DNA from: Dethiosulfatibacter aminovorans DSM 17477
Lineage (GTDB): Bacteria > Bacillota > Clostridia > Tissierellales > Dethiosulfatibacteraceae
Reading direction: 5' to 3'
Length of the DNA: 64,000 nucleotides
Assembly: GCF_900142005.1 (NCBI RefSeq)
Contig: NZ_FQZL01000022.1
Location: forward strand, 1 to 64,000
Under the pieces are notes generated by a model, which did no database searches, had not been told where the DNA came from, and saw only the letters and a list, made by a program, of their open reading frames with translations. Each line of letters starts with the position of its first letter. Position 1 is the first letter of the stretch. A program made the position numbers and the translations under genes. Shown in pieces: positions 19,299 to 27,903 of the stretch.

Positions 19299-19646
19299 CT
19301 AGCGCAGATAGGCTGATACAGAAATATAAGTCAATATAATCATTAAAAAACTGAATACTTCCAACATATAAAATTTTGCATCTTTTCTATATCTCAACTC
19401 AAAAAACATGTCAACAATAAAAGCAACCACTATAATGATTATCCAAGATCCTTTAAACTGATCAATGGTTCTCCTCACAAGAAATACCATAGCAAATAAA
19501 GCTGAAACTAAAACAATTAAATGGGTCTTATTGACAAATCTATTCTTCCAAGTTCTCTTCTGAATTCCATAATAATCACGAATTTTCACCTCAATATAGC
19601 TGGGTACAGCTATAATAAGGATTAAAGCTAGTATTAAATATCCCAT
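19299..19646 (-). CDS. Small integral membrane protein, DUF4181-like
   Basis: A 115-residue protein with about four hydrophobic segments separated by short basic loops (KIRDYYGIQKRTWKNR, RYRKDAK). The arrangement resembles DUF4181 proteins of Bacillus and Clostridium, whose role is unknown. AAGGAG precedes the ATG. It lies downstream of a conserved promoter-leader element (19718-19822), which is shared with two other small-membrane-protein loci in this window. Confidence 0.6.
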   Translation of the reverse strand: MGYLILALILIIAVPSYIEVKIRDYYGIQKRTWKNRFVNKTHLIVLVSALFAMVFLVRRTIDQFKGSWIIIIVVAFIVDMFFELRYRKDAKFYMLEVFSFLMIILTYISVSAYLR

Positions 19647-19717
19647 TGTGACTCCTTTTCTGTCCCCGAAAAATTAGAATCCTCCCAAATTTAAAACAAC
19701 CATATCGGTATAAACAA

Positions 19718-19787
19718 TAAAAATACGACACCTGCAGACAGATATCGCCATTACAATCAATTTTAACTTATACCCAAATATCCACCC
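19718..19787 (-). ncRNA. Conserved ~70-nt leader or small RNA, copy 1
   Basis: On the minus strand a promoter (TTGAAC 19822-19817, 17 bp, TACAAT 19799-19794) is followed by a segment reading GGGTGGATATTTGGG, ATAAGTTAAAATTG and GGCGATATCTGTCTGCAGG before a weak hairpin and a five-T run (19723-19719). The same ordered blocks recur at 61990-62058, and the first two blocks recur at 27372-27410. It could be a free sRNA ended by its terminator or a leader controlling the downstream membrane gene. No Rfam family was recognised. Confidence 0.5.
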
Positions 19788-19793
19788 GGAATT

Positions 19794-19822
19794 ATTGTAT
19801 CACTATCAATACAATAGTTCAA
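19794..19822 (-). promoter_or_regulatory. Promoter of conserved leader copy 1
   Basis: TTGAAC (19822-19817) and TACAAT (19799-19794) are separated by 17 bp in the minus reading. The conserved leader begins about where transcription should start. Confidence 0.6.
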
Positions 19823-19889
19823 TCGAGCTTCACTAATAACAAATTACTTTTTCTTAACAATTCCCATGCACAAACAACGCGGATCCTGC

Positions 19890-19988
19890 AGTAACCCTCA
19901 CAACACCGGCAAATCCAACAACTATTGCAGTGTTCAAAATTGCAGTAGCCGAATTGGCTGCTCCCTTGTTAACAATGGATATATACTT
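19890..19988 (-). pseudogene. Relic of a second GntP-family permease
   Basis: 33 codons on the minus strand read KYISIVNKGAANSATAIL and then NTAIVVGFAGVVRVT. They are nearly identical in protein to the segment around residues 277-310 of the intact permease at 24833-26128, while the DNA differs at about one base in five. No start is present and the frame ends soon after in TAA. It is the surviving piece of a paralogous permease gene, abutting the etfA terminator. Confidence 0.8.
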
Positions 19989-19991
19989 GCC

Positions 19992-20031
19992 AAAACAGCT
20001 TAAGTCCATTGAAACGGACTTAAGCTGTTTT
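19992..20031. terminator. Terminator hairpin after etfA
   Basis: A perfect 16-bp stem, 19992-20007 with 20016-20031 around an 8-base loop, carries AAAA/TTTT at its base. It lies 18 bp after the etfA stop. Confidence 0.75.
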
Positions 20032-20049
20032 GAATTTGAAATATAAGAT

Positions 20050-21048
20050 CTATTCAGACAACTTTTCTATAAGAGCATCTACAATTTTCTCCCAGTCGGA
20101 CACTACCTTGTAGTCCGAAACATCAAAGATGGGTGCATCCTTGTCTCTGTTGACACTTATTATTGTTCCTGCCCCCTTTATTCCGCATGTATGGTGCGCG
20201 GCTCCCGATATGCCGAATCCAATGTATACTTTTGGCTTGATAGCAACACCGCTTGTTCCGACCATGGTCTCTTCCCTTTCGGTCCATCCTTCGTCAAGAG
20301 CCGGCCGCGTACATCCAGTAGCTCCGTGCAGAAGTTTTGCAAGCTTCTCAAGCTTGTCCCATCCTTCCTGCGTTCCTATTCCAAAACCACCTGCGACGAT
20401 AAGTTCCGCATTGCTCAGAGACACCCTCTCTGTGGTATCCTCAATTACTTCAATTACCTCTATTTTATCTCCATATCCAGTCACTTCAGGGTTGAATCTT
20501 TCGACCTCCGCTTCCTTGCCCTCGAAAATCACCTTGTCCGCGAGACCTGCCTTCATACTGGCCATCTGAGGTCTGTGCTTCGGACACAATATGTCCCCAA
20601 GAACCTTTCCGCCAAATGCCGGCACCACCTGCAGGAATTCACCGTCTTCCCTGATATTCAACTCAACACAATGAGCGGCCATTCCGGTATCCAGTATTTT
20701 TGCTGCAGTAGGTCCGATTTCTTCTCCCTTATGAGTTGCCCCTACAAGGACTATTTCGGGCTTGTATTCATCGGCCACCTTAGCCAGTGCTTCAGCATAA
20801 TAATCGGGTCTGTACACCGAATATTTCTCATCTTCAACAACTACTACCTTGTCGGCCCCATGTCTTGCAAGTGTTTCAACATGCTTCTCAACATCATCTC
20901 CTATGATTACAGCAGTCACGACAGTGTCTTGGCCCATCTTCTCCTTAAGCATTGCAGCTTCGCCAAGAAGCTCGAGGGAGTTGTCGATTACCCTGTCACC
21001 TTTTGTTTCACAATACACATGTATTCCTTTATACAAACTTGTATCCAC
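20050..21048 (-). CDS. etfA: Electron transfer flavoprotein alpha subunit
   Basis: EtfA (332 residues) carries the FAD that takes electrons from acyl-CoA dehydrogenase. The C-terminal FAD domain shows VAGGFGIGTQEGWDKL, ATGCTRPALDEGW, MVGTSGVAIKPKVYIGFGIS and AGTIISVNRDKDAPIF. There is no N-terminal ferredoxin domain, so it is not the CarE type. It is the last gene of a minus-strand operon, 12 bp after etfB. Whether this Etf bifurcates electrons to ferredoxin cannot be told by eye. Confidence 0.94.
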   Translation of the reverse strand: MDTSLYKGIHVYCETKGDRVIDNSLELLGEAAMLKEKMGQDTVVTAVIIGDDVEKHVETLARHGADKVVVVEDEKYSVYRPDYYAEALAKVADEYKPEIVLVGATHKGEEIGPTAAKILDTGMAAHCVELNIREDGEFLQVVPAFGGKVLGDILCPKHRPQMASMKAGLADKVIFEGKEAEVERFNPEVTGYGDKIEVIEVIEDTTERVSLSNAELIVAGGFGIGTQEGWDKLEKLAKLLHGATGCTRPALDEGWTEREETMVGTSGVAIKPKVYIGFGISGAAHHTCGIKGAGTIISVNRDKDAPIFDVSDYKVVSDWEKIVDALIEKLSE

Positions 21049-21060
21049 AACTACACCTCC

Positions 21061-21864
21061 TTATTCAACTTCTATCCCCGCTTTTTTTATCTCGCTGATG
21101 ATTTTCTCTGCTATTTCTTCAGGCTCGCCCGTTATAGGCTCGCTCTTCCTGCTCATATCCGGAGCATTGATGTCTCCCGGCTGAGTAGGCGAGCCAACAA
21201 GTCCTATGCATTCAGGGTCAATATCCATATCCTCAGCCCTGTAAATTGTAAGAGGCTTGCTCTTTGCCTTCAAAATCCCCATAACATTGGGAATCCTGGG
21301 ATCATTTATATCCCTTGTTACTGCAAATACGGCGGGTGTTGAAATCCTGTATTTGATGCTTCCGCTTTCAGTCTTGCTTACCACAACCATCTTCTCACCG
21401 TCATATTCCATTTCCTTGACGTTTGCTATATGGGGAACCTTCATCCATTCTCCAAGCTGACTTGGAACCTGGGCAGTACCTCCATCTTCGGTCTCGTTAC
21501 CCAGAATCACAACATCATATTCTCCGCTTTTTTCAATTGCCTTCCATAGGGTGTACGAAGTTGCCCATGTATCAGCTCCACCCAGAGCCCTGTCACTGCA
21601 GAGATAGGCTTCATCAACTCCCATGGCAAGAACAAGCCTTAAATTCTCGACTGCACTGTCGGGAGCCATTGTGAAACTGGTGACCTTGCCGCCATGCTTG
21701 TCCTTAAGCTTAAGGGCAGCTTCTATTGCATTCTTATCCATGGTATTTATTATTGTCGGTATCCCTTCCCTGTTTACCCTTTTTGTCTCGGGATCTATTG
21801 TTATTTTATCGTAGTACTCAGAGTCTGGAACCGGTTTTACACATACTGCTATATTCAATGACAT
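21061..21864 (-). CDS. etfB: Electron transfer flavoprotein beta subunit
   Basis: EtfB (267 residues) pairs with EtfA and binds AMP or a second FAD. Family features include the start IAVCVKPVPDSE, the ALGGADTWATSYTLWKAIE region, VILGNETEDGGTAQVPSQLGEW and the recognition-loop style ending. It lies 13 bp after the acyl-CoA dehydrogenase gene in the same operon. Confidence 0.94.
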   Translation of the reverse strand: MSLNIAVCVKPVPDSEYYDKITIDPETKRVNREGIPTIINTMDKNAIEAALKLKDKHGGKVTSFTMAPDSAVENLRLVLAMGVDEAYLCSDRALGGADTWATSYTLWKAIEKSGEYDVVILGNETEDGGTAQVPSQLGEWMKVPHIANVKEMEYDGEKMVVVSKTESGSIKYRISTPAVFAVTRDINDPRIPNVMGILKAKSKPLTIYRAEDMDIDPECIGLVGSPTQPGDINAPDMSRKSEPITGEPEEIAEKIISEIKKAGIEVE

Positions 21865-21877
21865 AAAATCAAACTCC

Positions 21878-23020
21878 TTATTTCAATGCATTTCCCGCTA
21901 CTATTATCTTCATTATCTGAGAAGTTCCGCCTGATGGTATATTTGTCACGGCATCCCTCAGGAACCTTCCCACAGGATACTCATTAATGACTCCATATCC
22001 ACCCATAAGGTCCATTGTTCTCCTTGATGACCTGATGGCAGCTTCCGTTGCAAAATACTTGACCGCCGCCAGTCTGGCTACTGCATCCTCTCCCCTGTCG
22101 TATACAGTTGTTGCATTGTAAAGCATTGCCGATGCAGCCTCGTACTCTATCTGGTTTTCAGCTATCATTTCCTGGATTGCAGGAATTTTCACAAGGGGCT
22201 TTCCGTAGATTATCCTTTCCTTACCGAACTTGATAGCTTCCTCCAGGCTGCCCTTTATAACTCCTAAAGCTATTGCAGACATTCCCGACCTTCCAAAGTT
22301 TCCTATGGTGTGAAGGGCTACTCCTGCTCCTTTACCCTCTTTTCCTATTATTGCATCAGGTCCAAGCTTTACATCCTTGGCAATTGTATCACCTGTAACA
22401 GACCCTCTAAGTCCAAGCTTGTGTTCCTTTCTTCCTGCCGAATATCCTTCAGTTCCAGGAGGTATGAGAATAGCACTGAGAATGTTTCTTCCTTTTTCAT
22501 TGACACCTATCTTTCCAGTCCATATGTTCAGATTAGCTATGTGAGAATTGGTGATAAATACCTTTCTTCCATTAAGAACAAATCCGTCATCTGTCTTTTC
22601 AATTGTGGTAGCATGGTTCATCAGATCCGATCCGCCAGTTGGCTCTGTTACTGAAAGACCTCCTATGATTTCTCCTGAACAAAGTTTTGGAAGCCACTCC
22701 TTCTTCTGCTCTTCCGTTCCGAAATTGTAGATTGCGGCAGTACACAAGTCATGGGTCATGAGTGTCATTGCAAAGCCTGCACTGTGTCTTGCAACCTCTT
22801 CAAGTATTATCGCCCTTTCAGTTATTCCCAGCCCTGCTCCGCCATATTCAGGAGAAACAAACACTCCCAGGAATCCAAGCTCTCCAAACACCTTCACCAG
22901 TTCCTTCGGACACCTGTCCTCTTCATCCCATTCAGCTGCATGAGGAGCAATTTCCTTTTTTACAAGTTCTCTTACTACTGTTCTTATCATTTTCTGATCA
23001 TCGTTATAAAATTCAAACAT
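21878..23020 (-). CDS. Acyl-CoA dehydrogenase family protein
   Basis: A 380-residue acyl-CoA dehydrogenase, an FAD enzyme that introduces or reduces an alpha-beta double bond of an acyl-CoA with Etf as partner. GGLSVTEPTGGSD, FITNSHIAN and the C-terminal MDLMGGYGVINEYPVGRFLRD mark the three domains. The usual C-terminal catalytic glutamate (YEGT) is replaced: the protein reads IPSGGTSQIMK. The alternative glutamate of isovaleryl-type enzymes just before the helix-G arginine is also absent (GNFGRSG). The substrate is therefore unclear. Neighbours: CoA-transferase upstream, EtfBA downstream. Confidence 0.88.
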   Translation of the reverse strand: MFEFYNDDQKMIRTVVRELVKKEIAPHAAEWDEEDRCPKELVKVFGELGFLGVFVSPEYGGAGLGITERAIILEEVARHSAGFAMTLMTHDLCTAAIYNFGTEEQKKEWLPKLCSGEIIGGLSVTEPTGGSDLMNHATTIEKTDDGFVLNGRKVFITNSHIANLNIWTGKIGVNEKGRNILSAILIPPGTEGYSAGRKEHKLGLRGSVTGDTIAKDVKLGPDAIIGKEGKGAGVALHTIGNFGRSGMSAIALGVIKGSLEEAIKFGKERIIYGKPLVKIPAIQEMIAENQIEYEAASAMLYNATTVYDRGEDAVARLAAVKYFATEAAIRSSRRTMDLMGGYGVINEYPVGRFLRDAVTNIPSGGTSQIMKIIVAGNALK

Positions 23021-23165
23021 TGTTTCCCTCCATAATTTACGTACAGTTTTATTATATTTTTAAATATTATAAACTTACTGATAATTGTGTGAGAAGTATA
23101 AGCCATCTTAGTAAAAGTAACCTTTTAGAAATAATCTTCAAGTGCCTGATTTTGTAATTTACTTA

Positions 23166-24713
23166 TCAGGAATTCAGTCCCATAACCTCGTCCTTAAATA
23201 TCCGCTCGTCCATTGTTTTCAGATTCTCGGAAATTATAGGTTCAAAGTCCATCTGATCAAGTATGTCCTTTTGAAGGTCCATTCCCGGTGCTATTTCCGT
23301 AAGCATAAGCCCATCTTCAGTCAACTCGAACACCGCCCTCTCTGTTATGTACATTACAGGCTGCTTAACCTTGTTGGCATATTCTCCGCTGAAAGTTATC
23401 TGCTGCACTTCATTTACAAATTTCTTGCTTTTTCCTTCATTCAAAATCTTTAGCTTGCCGTCTCCAACGTCTATCTTCAATCCTCCCACCGTGAATGTTC
23501 CGCAGAAAAATACCTTCTTGGCGTTCTGGGTTATGTTGATGAAGCCTCCGCAGCCGGCAATCCTTGTTCCGAATTTGCTTACGTTTATATTCCCTCCCAT
23601 GTCCACCTGGGCAAGACCCAGGAATGCCAGATCAAGTCCTCCTCCATCGTAGAAATCGAACTGGTAGGGCTGGTCAAGTATGCACTCGGGATTTGTTGAT
23701 GCCCCGAAAGCCGTTCCTCCTGCAGGTATTCCTCCAATGGGACCTGCCTCTACAGTAAGGGTCATGTAGTTTCCTATCCCTTCCTCGTTGGCAACCATGG
23801 ATATGGCCTCAGGCATTCCTATTCCCAGATTTACTATGGCATCGGGGACAAGCTCCATTGCGGCCCTTCTCCCTATGATTTTTCTCTGATTCATGGGCAA
23901 GGGCTTTACATTTCCAACCGGAATCCTCGCCTCTCCCGAAAATGAAGGGTTATACTGTATATCGAAAACCTGCTCGTGGTGTTCGCACATCTCCGAAACA
24001 ACTATGTAGTCGACGTATATTCCGGGTATCTTTACAAGTCTGGGGTCCAGAGTACCGGCCTCTACAATCTTTTCAACCTGTACTATAACAAGTCCGCCCG
24101 AGTTTTTTGCGGCCTGGGCAACTGCTGTGGATTCATAAGTCAGTGCTTCCTTGTTCATTATTACATTTCCTTTTGTATCTGAACTGGATCCACGAAGGAA
24201 AGCTACATCTATATCCGGATGCATGTAAATAAGCCTTTCCAGTCCCTCTATCTCTATTACCTTGACAAGATCCTCTGTTGTCTTTTTGTTAAGCTTTCCG
24301 CCTTCAATCCTGGGGTCCACAAATGTGTTCAAACCTACATGGGTGATTGTTCCAACCCTTTTGCCCGCTATGTCCCTGAACATCTGTGAAAGTGTACCCT
24401 GTGGAAAATTGTATCCCTCGATTTTTTCTTCAATAATCATTTTTCCAATCTTGGGAGCAAGATTATAGTGGCCTCCTATGACCCTTTTGATAAGACCATC
24501 GTAGGCAAAATGGTTGATCGACCGGGAGTCCCCGTCGCCTATGCCTGCAGCATAGAAAAGAGTAAGATCCTTCGGAGTCGATGTTTCCTTGTATCTTTCC
24601 TCTAAAGCACAGTAAAGCGCTTCCGGCGACCCACAACCTACAAATCCTGTAGCAACCAGCGTTTGGTTGTCCTTAACCAGACTGGCGGCTTCAGCAGCAG
24701 TGATTATTTTCAT
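23166..24713 (-). CDS. Acyl-CoA:acetate CoA-transferase, family I (alpha-beta fusion)
   Basis: A 515-residue fused family I CoA-transferase, resembling propionate/acetate CoA-transferases such as YdiF. The N-terminal half shows VATGFVGCGSPE and GGHYNLAPKIGKMI; the C-terminal half shows VNLGIGMPE and LTVEAGPIGG, whose glutamate is the expected covalent CoA carrier. It would activate an imported acid using acetyl-CoA or another acyl-CoA. It stands between the permease and acyl-CoA dehydrogenase genes, which fits uptake, activation and oxidation or reduction of a short carboxylic acid. Confidence 0.88.
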   Translation of the reverse strand: MKIITAAEAASLVKDNQTLVATGFVGCGSPEALYCALEERYKETSTPKDLTLFYAAGIGDGDSRSINHFAYDGLIKRVIGGHYNLAPKIGKMIIEEKIEGYNFPQGTLSQMFRDIAGKRVGTITHVGLNTFVDPRIEGGKLNKKTTEDLVKVIEIEGLERLIYMHPDIDVAFLRGSSSDTKGNVIMNKEALTYESTAVAQAAKNSGGLVIVQVEKIVEAGTLDPRLVKIPGIYVDYIVVSEMCEHHEQVFDIQYNPSFSGEARIPVGNVKPLPMNQRKIIGRRAAMELVPDAIVNLGIGMPEAISMVANEEGIGNYMTLTVEAGPIGGIPAGGTAFGASTNPECILDQPYQFDFYDGGGLDLAFLGLAQVDMGGNINVSKFGTRIAGCGGFINITQNAKKVFFCGTFTVGGLKIDVGDGKLKILNEGKSKKFVNEVQQITFSGEYANKVKQPVMYITERAVFELTEDGLMLTEIAPGMDLQKDILDQMDFEPIISENLKTMDERIFKDEVMGLNS

Positions 24714-24832
24714 AACATTACCTCCTCATATTATATTTCACTTTCTTGTTTTGTTCTTGACAATCATGAGACAACGTAAATCCTTGGTCATCCACCCCTT
24801 CGGATTCATGCAAGTGTTTAGTCAATGATTTA

Positions 24833-26128
24833 TCATAGTCCCATTGAAGCCAACGGTATGCACAGTAGGCCAAGAGCTATGAAAGGTATGATTATCTGAG
24901 TTATGGCAATGTCGAAATATCCTTCCTTGTGTGTAAGTCCGCATATAGCAAGCAATGTAATCTGAGCTCCCTGGTGCGGCAATGTATCCAGTGTTCCAGC
25001 TGCAATTACTGAAATCCTGTGTACATATTCCAGATTTACTCCCATGTCGATATATGTCTGCTTTAGAGCCTCGTATGCAATACCCAGACCACCCGATGCT
25101 GATCCGGCAGCTCCTGCAGCGATAGCTGCGGTTATTGCAACAAACCACATTGGCGACATTTTAAGGTTCTTGAGTCCTGCAATAATATTTCCGAATCCAT
25201 CAGTCACCCTTACAACTCCTGCAAATCCTACAACTATTGCAGTGTTCAGGATTGCAGTAGCCGAGTTGGCTGCCCCCTTGTTTATAATAGCTATGTAGTT
25301 ATCGACGCTTCTTATCTTGTTCCAAAGGAACACAGTTGCAGTAATGATTCCAATCATAACCGCACCTTCAACAGGCATCTTTAAAATATTGAAACATAAA
25401 AGTATGAGTATTGCAGGTATTGCTGAGAGTATCGGATTTGGAAGCTCGGACGATTCATGTACAGTCTCGTCAATTGGCTTCAAGGTCTCATCATGGAATT
25501 CGAATCCTCTCTTCTGAAGGTTCTTTGTCCTGAATTCCAGCCATATGAATATCATGATAAGTTGTCCCAAGGCTGCAGCAGTAGCAGGTATCAGTGCTGC
25601 AAGGGAGCCTGTTCCCAAATATCTCATGGGGATTACGTTCTGTATGGCCGGACTGCCGGGTCCACTCATGGACCATGTCCAGGCACCGGCTGATATTGCT
25701 GCAGGTATTAACCTTCTCGACACGTTTGTGCTCTTGAAAAGCTGAAGTGCTATGGGGTACATGGCGAAAAATACAACGAATCCGCTGACTCCGCCATATG
25801 TCAAAAGTCCTGTGATTATCATTACAACAGGTGCTGCAAATTTGCCTTTTGTAACTTTTACCAGAGCTACTGCAATGGCTTCTGCAGCTTTCGTTTCTTC
25901 ATAGATTGCACCGAACAATGCACCTACAAAGAATACGAGGAAGAATTTCTGCACATATCCACCAGCTGCAGTCATGTAAGGACCTATCATGGTATCGAAC
26001 ATAGGCAGCCGTGCAAAAACTATCAGGAATACCGAAATCAGGGGACCAAGTATTATTGCGCTCACTCTTCTGAAGGCAAGCACCGAGAATAAAACCAACG
26101 AAATTACAATAATTAATATATCAAACAC
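24833..26128 (-). CDS. GntP-family permease
   Basis: A 431-residue inner-membrane carrier with about a dozen hydrophobic segments and the GntP hallmarks GGVSGFVVFFAMYPIALQL, SGPGSPAIQNVIP and AGTLDTLPHQGAQITLL. GntP members carry gluconate, hydroxybutyrate or related organic acids with protons. The start is GTG at 26128 with AAGGAGG upstream. It is the first gene of the operon with CoA-transferase, acyl-CoA dehydrogenase and Etf, so its substrate is probably the acid that pathway handles. A relic of a close paralogue lies at 19890-19988. Confidence 0.88.
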   Translation of the reverse strand: MFDILIIVISLVLFSVLAFRRVSAIILGPLISVFLIVFARLPMFDTMIGPYMTAAGGYVQKFFLVFFVGALFGAIYEETKAAEAIAVALVKVTKGKFAAPVVMIITGLLTYGGVSGFVVFFAMYPIALQLFKSTNVSRRLIPAAISAGAWTWSMSGPGSPAIQNVIPMRYLGTGSLAALIPATAAALGQLIMIFIWLEFRTKNLQKRGFEFHDETLKPIDETVHESSELPNPILSAIPAILILLCFNILKMPVEGAVMIGIITATVFLWNKIRSVDNYIAIINKGAANSATAILNTAIVVGFAGVVRVTDGFGNIIAGLKNLKMSPMWFVAITAAIAAGAAGSASGGLGIAYEALKQTYIDMGVNLEYVHRISVIAAGTLDTLPHQGAQITLLAICGLTHKEGYFDIAITQIIIPFIALGLLCIPLASMGL

Positions 26129-26181
26129 AGTATCCTCCTTAAATTCAAATTATTTGAAGCAAAACAGACATCACAGACCTT

Positions 26182-26195
26182 TGCAAACGTTTTCC
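26182..26195. promoter_or_regulatory. Possible CcpA (cre) site at the GntP operon
   Basis: TGCAAACGTTTTCC matches 12 of 14 positions of the cre consensus TGWAARCGYTWNCW. It lies just downstream of a possible minus-strand -10 (TATATT, 26209-26204), a normal position for CcpA repression. No clear -35 was found. Confidence 0.4.
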
Positions 26196-26427
26196 CTCTG
26201 TCTAATATACCCCTCTCATCATGTTCCTTTATAGTAACTTTTATAAGCATTCATCTATTTAAATAATACACCAATGAATCGCAACTAGCAATACCGCACT
26301 TTTCCAACACATAGTATCAAAACAGCAACAACTCGCGAAAACGTATTCCCGGTTTCAAAATTGCATGTTTGCGGTTTTTTAGTAACCTATGGCTGTTTTC
26401 GAAACCATAACACTTGCAAGTACCCTG

Positions 26428-26457
26428 TTTACAAACGATTCATAAATGTATTATAAT
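26428..26457 (+). promoter_or_regulatory. Sigma-A promoter upstream of the UspA gene
   Basis: TTTACA (26428-26433) and TATAAT (26452-26457) are spaced 18 bp on the plus strand, 186 bp before the gene. The rest of the 26129-26642 interval, including the roughly 180-nt leader, shows no recognised element. Confidence 0.6.
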
Positions 26458-26642
26458 TAATCATAAGCAATCATCTATTTGTAAACAAATCCTTTCATCA
26501 TTCAAAAAGTAATTAAGGGAACTGTTATGAATTCAAAAAAACTGAATACAATGTAAAAAACGATGACAGCATAGTATTTCTTCCAGTAATAGGCGGCGGT
26601 TGATAAATATGAATATGGATTGATTAGATTGGAGGATGATTT

Positions 26643-27062
26643 ATGAAGAAAATCTTATTACCTATAGACGGATCCGCAGGATGTCAGAAAGCACTTGATC
26701 TGGCAGAAGATATGGCCAAAAAATTCGATAGTACAATAACGGTGTTTAATGTCTATTATTATTTGAATACACAGACAGCCGATGGATTTGTAGTTGAAGA
26801 AAACAAGGTCCGAAACGTTGACGTAAATAGAGAAATAGCAAATAAAACGGCTGAGTATTTCAAATCTCGCGGTGTGAAGGCTGACGCAAAAGTCGTTACC
26901 GGAGATCCTGCAATGGATATAATAGACGAGGCTGAAAAGGGTTCATATGATCTTGTTATCATGTGTACCCATGGAATGTCTGCAAACAGGAGATTCCTTC
27001 TAGGAAGCGTTACAAACAAGGTTGTGCATCATATAAAAGTACCTGTATTGGTAGTTAGATAG
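26643..27062 (+). CDS. Universal stress protein, UspA family
   Basis: A 139-residue single-domain Usp. It opens KKILLPIDGSAGCQKAL and ends with the nucleotide-loop region THGMSANRRFLLGSVTNKV and PVLVVR. The usual G-x2-G spacing of ATP-binding members is altered (GMSANRRFLLGS), so ATP binding is uncertain. GGAGG precedes the ATG. It is monocistronic and ends at a long terminator hairpin. Confidence 0.85.
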   Translation: MKKILLPIDGSAGCQKALDLAEDMAKKFDSTITVFNVYYYLNTQTADGFVVEENKVRNVDVNREIANKTAEYFKSRGVKADAKVVTGDPAMDIIDEAEKGSYDLVIMCTHGMSANRRFLLGSVTNKVVHHIKVPVLVVR

Positions 27063-27085
27063 CACTTTACCTTCGGCATTACCCA

Positions 27086-27135
27086 CATATAAATGAAACG
27101 GCCACCGAAATGTCGGTGGTCGTTTCATTTATATG
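27086..27135. terminator. Long inverted repeat downstream of the UspA gene
   Basis: Two 23-bp arms (27086-27108 and 27113-27135) with a single G:T wobble enclose the loop AATG. It is far longer than a usual terminator; T residues lie within the 3' arm. It directly adjoins another nested stem (27135-27184). Confidence 0.7.
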
Positions 27136-27217
27136 ACGTTCAAGATAATTCCGGCTTCTGGGAATTATCACTCGATTGAACGTCAGATAATTCGAAGGAC
27201 TCGATGTCCTGAGAATT
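27135..27217. repeat. Nested stem-loop cluster, possible structured RNA or palindromic repeat
   Basis: GACGTTCAA (27135-27143) pairs with TTGAACGTC (27176-27184), enclosing GATAATTCC (27144-27152) with GGAATTATC (27161-27169). A third hairpin follows: AATTC/GAATT (27189-27193, 27213-27217) around AGGAC/GTCCT (27196-27200, 27206-27210). GATAATTC occurs at the start of two stems. No coding capacity. It could be a small RNA or a REP-like element. Confidence 0.5.
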
Positions 27218-27278
27218 TTAATGTGATATTATTCATATTTTAGTTCCAGTTTTTCAGCTATTCAATTATGTGAAGAGG

Positions 27279-27344
27279 TTAATGTTCCCGCAAACAAAAT
27301 AATACTAAAGCCATGAATACAAACGTCAAAATTTTTTCTTGCAT
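27279..27344 (-). CDS. Possible 21-residue hydrophobic peptide
   Basis: A minus-strand ORF encodes a 21-residue peptide beginning MQEKILTFVFMALV, a single hydrophobic segment with charged ends. AAGGTG lies six bases before the ATG, and a consensus promoter (27443-27415) lies about 70 bp upstream. The leader shares sequence with leaders of two other small membrane-protein loci in the window. It could be a small membrane peptide or a type I toxin-like product; coding status is unproven. Confidence 0.35.
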   Translation of the reverse strand: MQEKILTFVFMALVLFCLREH

Positions 27345-27371
27345 TTCAATTCACCTTCTTATTAAAAGACC

Positions 27372-27443
27372 TTGAACCAATTTTAACTTATGCCAGATAT
27401 CAATCACAGCTACAATTATACTCCTGCAAATCTAGAATTACAA
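27372..27443 (-). promoter_or_regulatory. Conserved promoter-leader element, copy 3
   Basis: TTGTAA (27443-27438), 17 bp, then TATAAT (27420-27415) form a good promoter in the minus reading. The leader continues TGATTGATATCTGGCAT and AAGTTAAAATTGG, matching the first half of copies 1 and 2. The GCGATATC/terminator half is missing here, and the tiny ORF follows directly. The remainder of 27444-27903 shows nothing recognisable. Confidence 0.5.
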
Positions 27444-27903
27444 TAGGATGCTAACATTTGTTTGTACAACGTTGGCTAGCTGCTGCAACTTTATTACAGA
27501 AGTTCATTTTGTCATAATAATAACAATTCCCTGAAATTGTTTAGTTGAAAAATTTTTAAAGACCTTTATTTTTATGAAATTGAAATAAAATACAGCTCAA
27601 ATATTAAAGTACCTTCAGCATTTAGAAACTTAATTCATAGAAATATGATATGAAATCCATACTACAATGAAGGAAACAAAACTGAAATAACCGTCATTGA
27701 TAAGAACTTGTCAATCAATGCAATTTGATGACGAAGCCAGACATACCAATATTCTCACCTTTTCCCCTACAGTTTAAAAAAAGTTTTGGCTAAAATTATG
27801 GGTGAATATTCTAAATTGCCCTTGATTTTAAAGTAACTTCAGCTTGTAAAATAATAAGTGTAATAGTTATCGATAATTATTTTGGGTGTAAGTCTGCAGC
27901 TTC

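Noticed and set aside
19770-19790. GGGTGGATAT in the conserved leader as a T-box
   Set aside because: The T-box core needs GGGTGG followed by ACCGCG, and no specifier/antiterminator structure is present.
20191-21342. A 383-codon open frame on the plus strand opposite etfA and etfB
   Set aside because: It lies fully antisense to two clear Etf genes, has no ribosome site and its protein has random composition; it is a shadow frame.
26334-26347. Second cre-like site CGAAAACGTATTCC
   Set aside because: It mismatches the cre consensus at three positions, including the first base, and is not near a promoter start.
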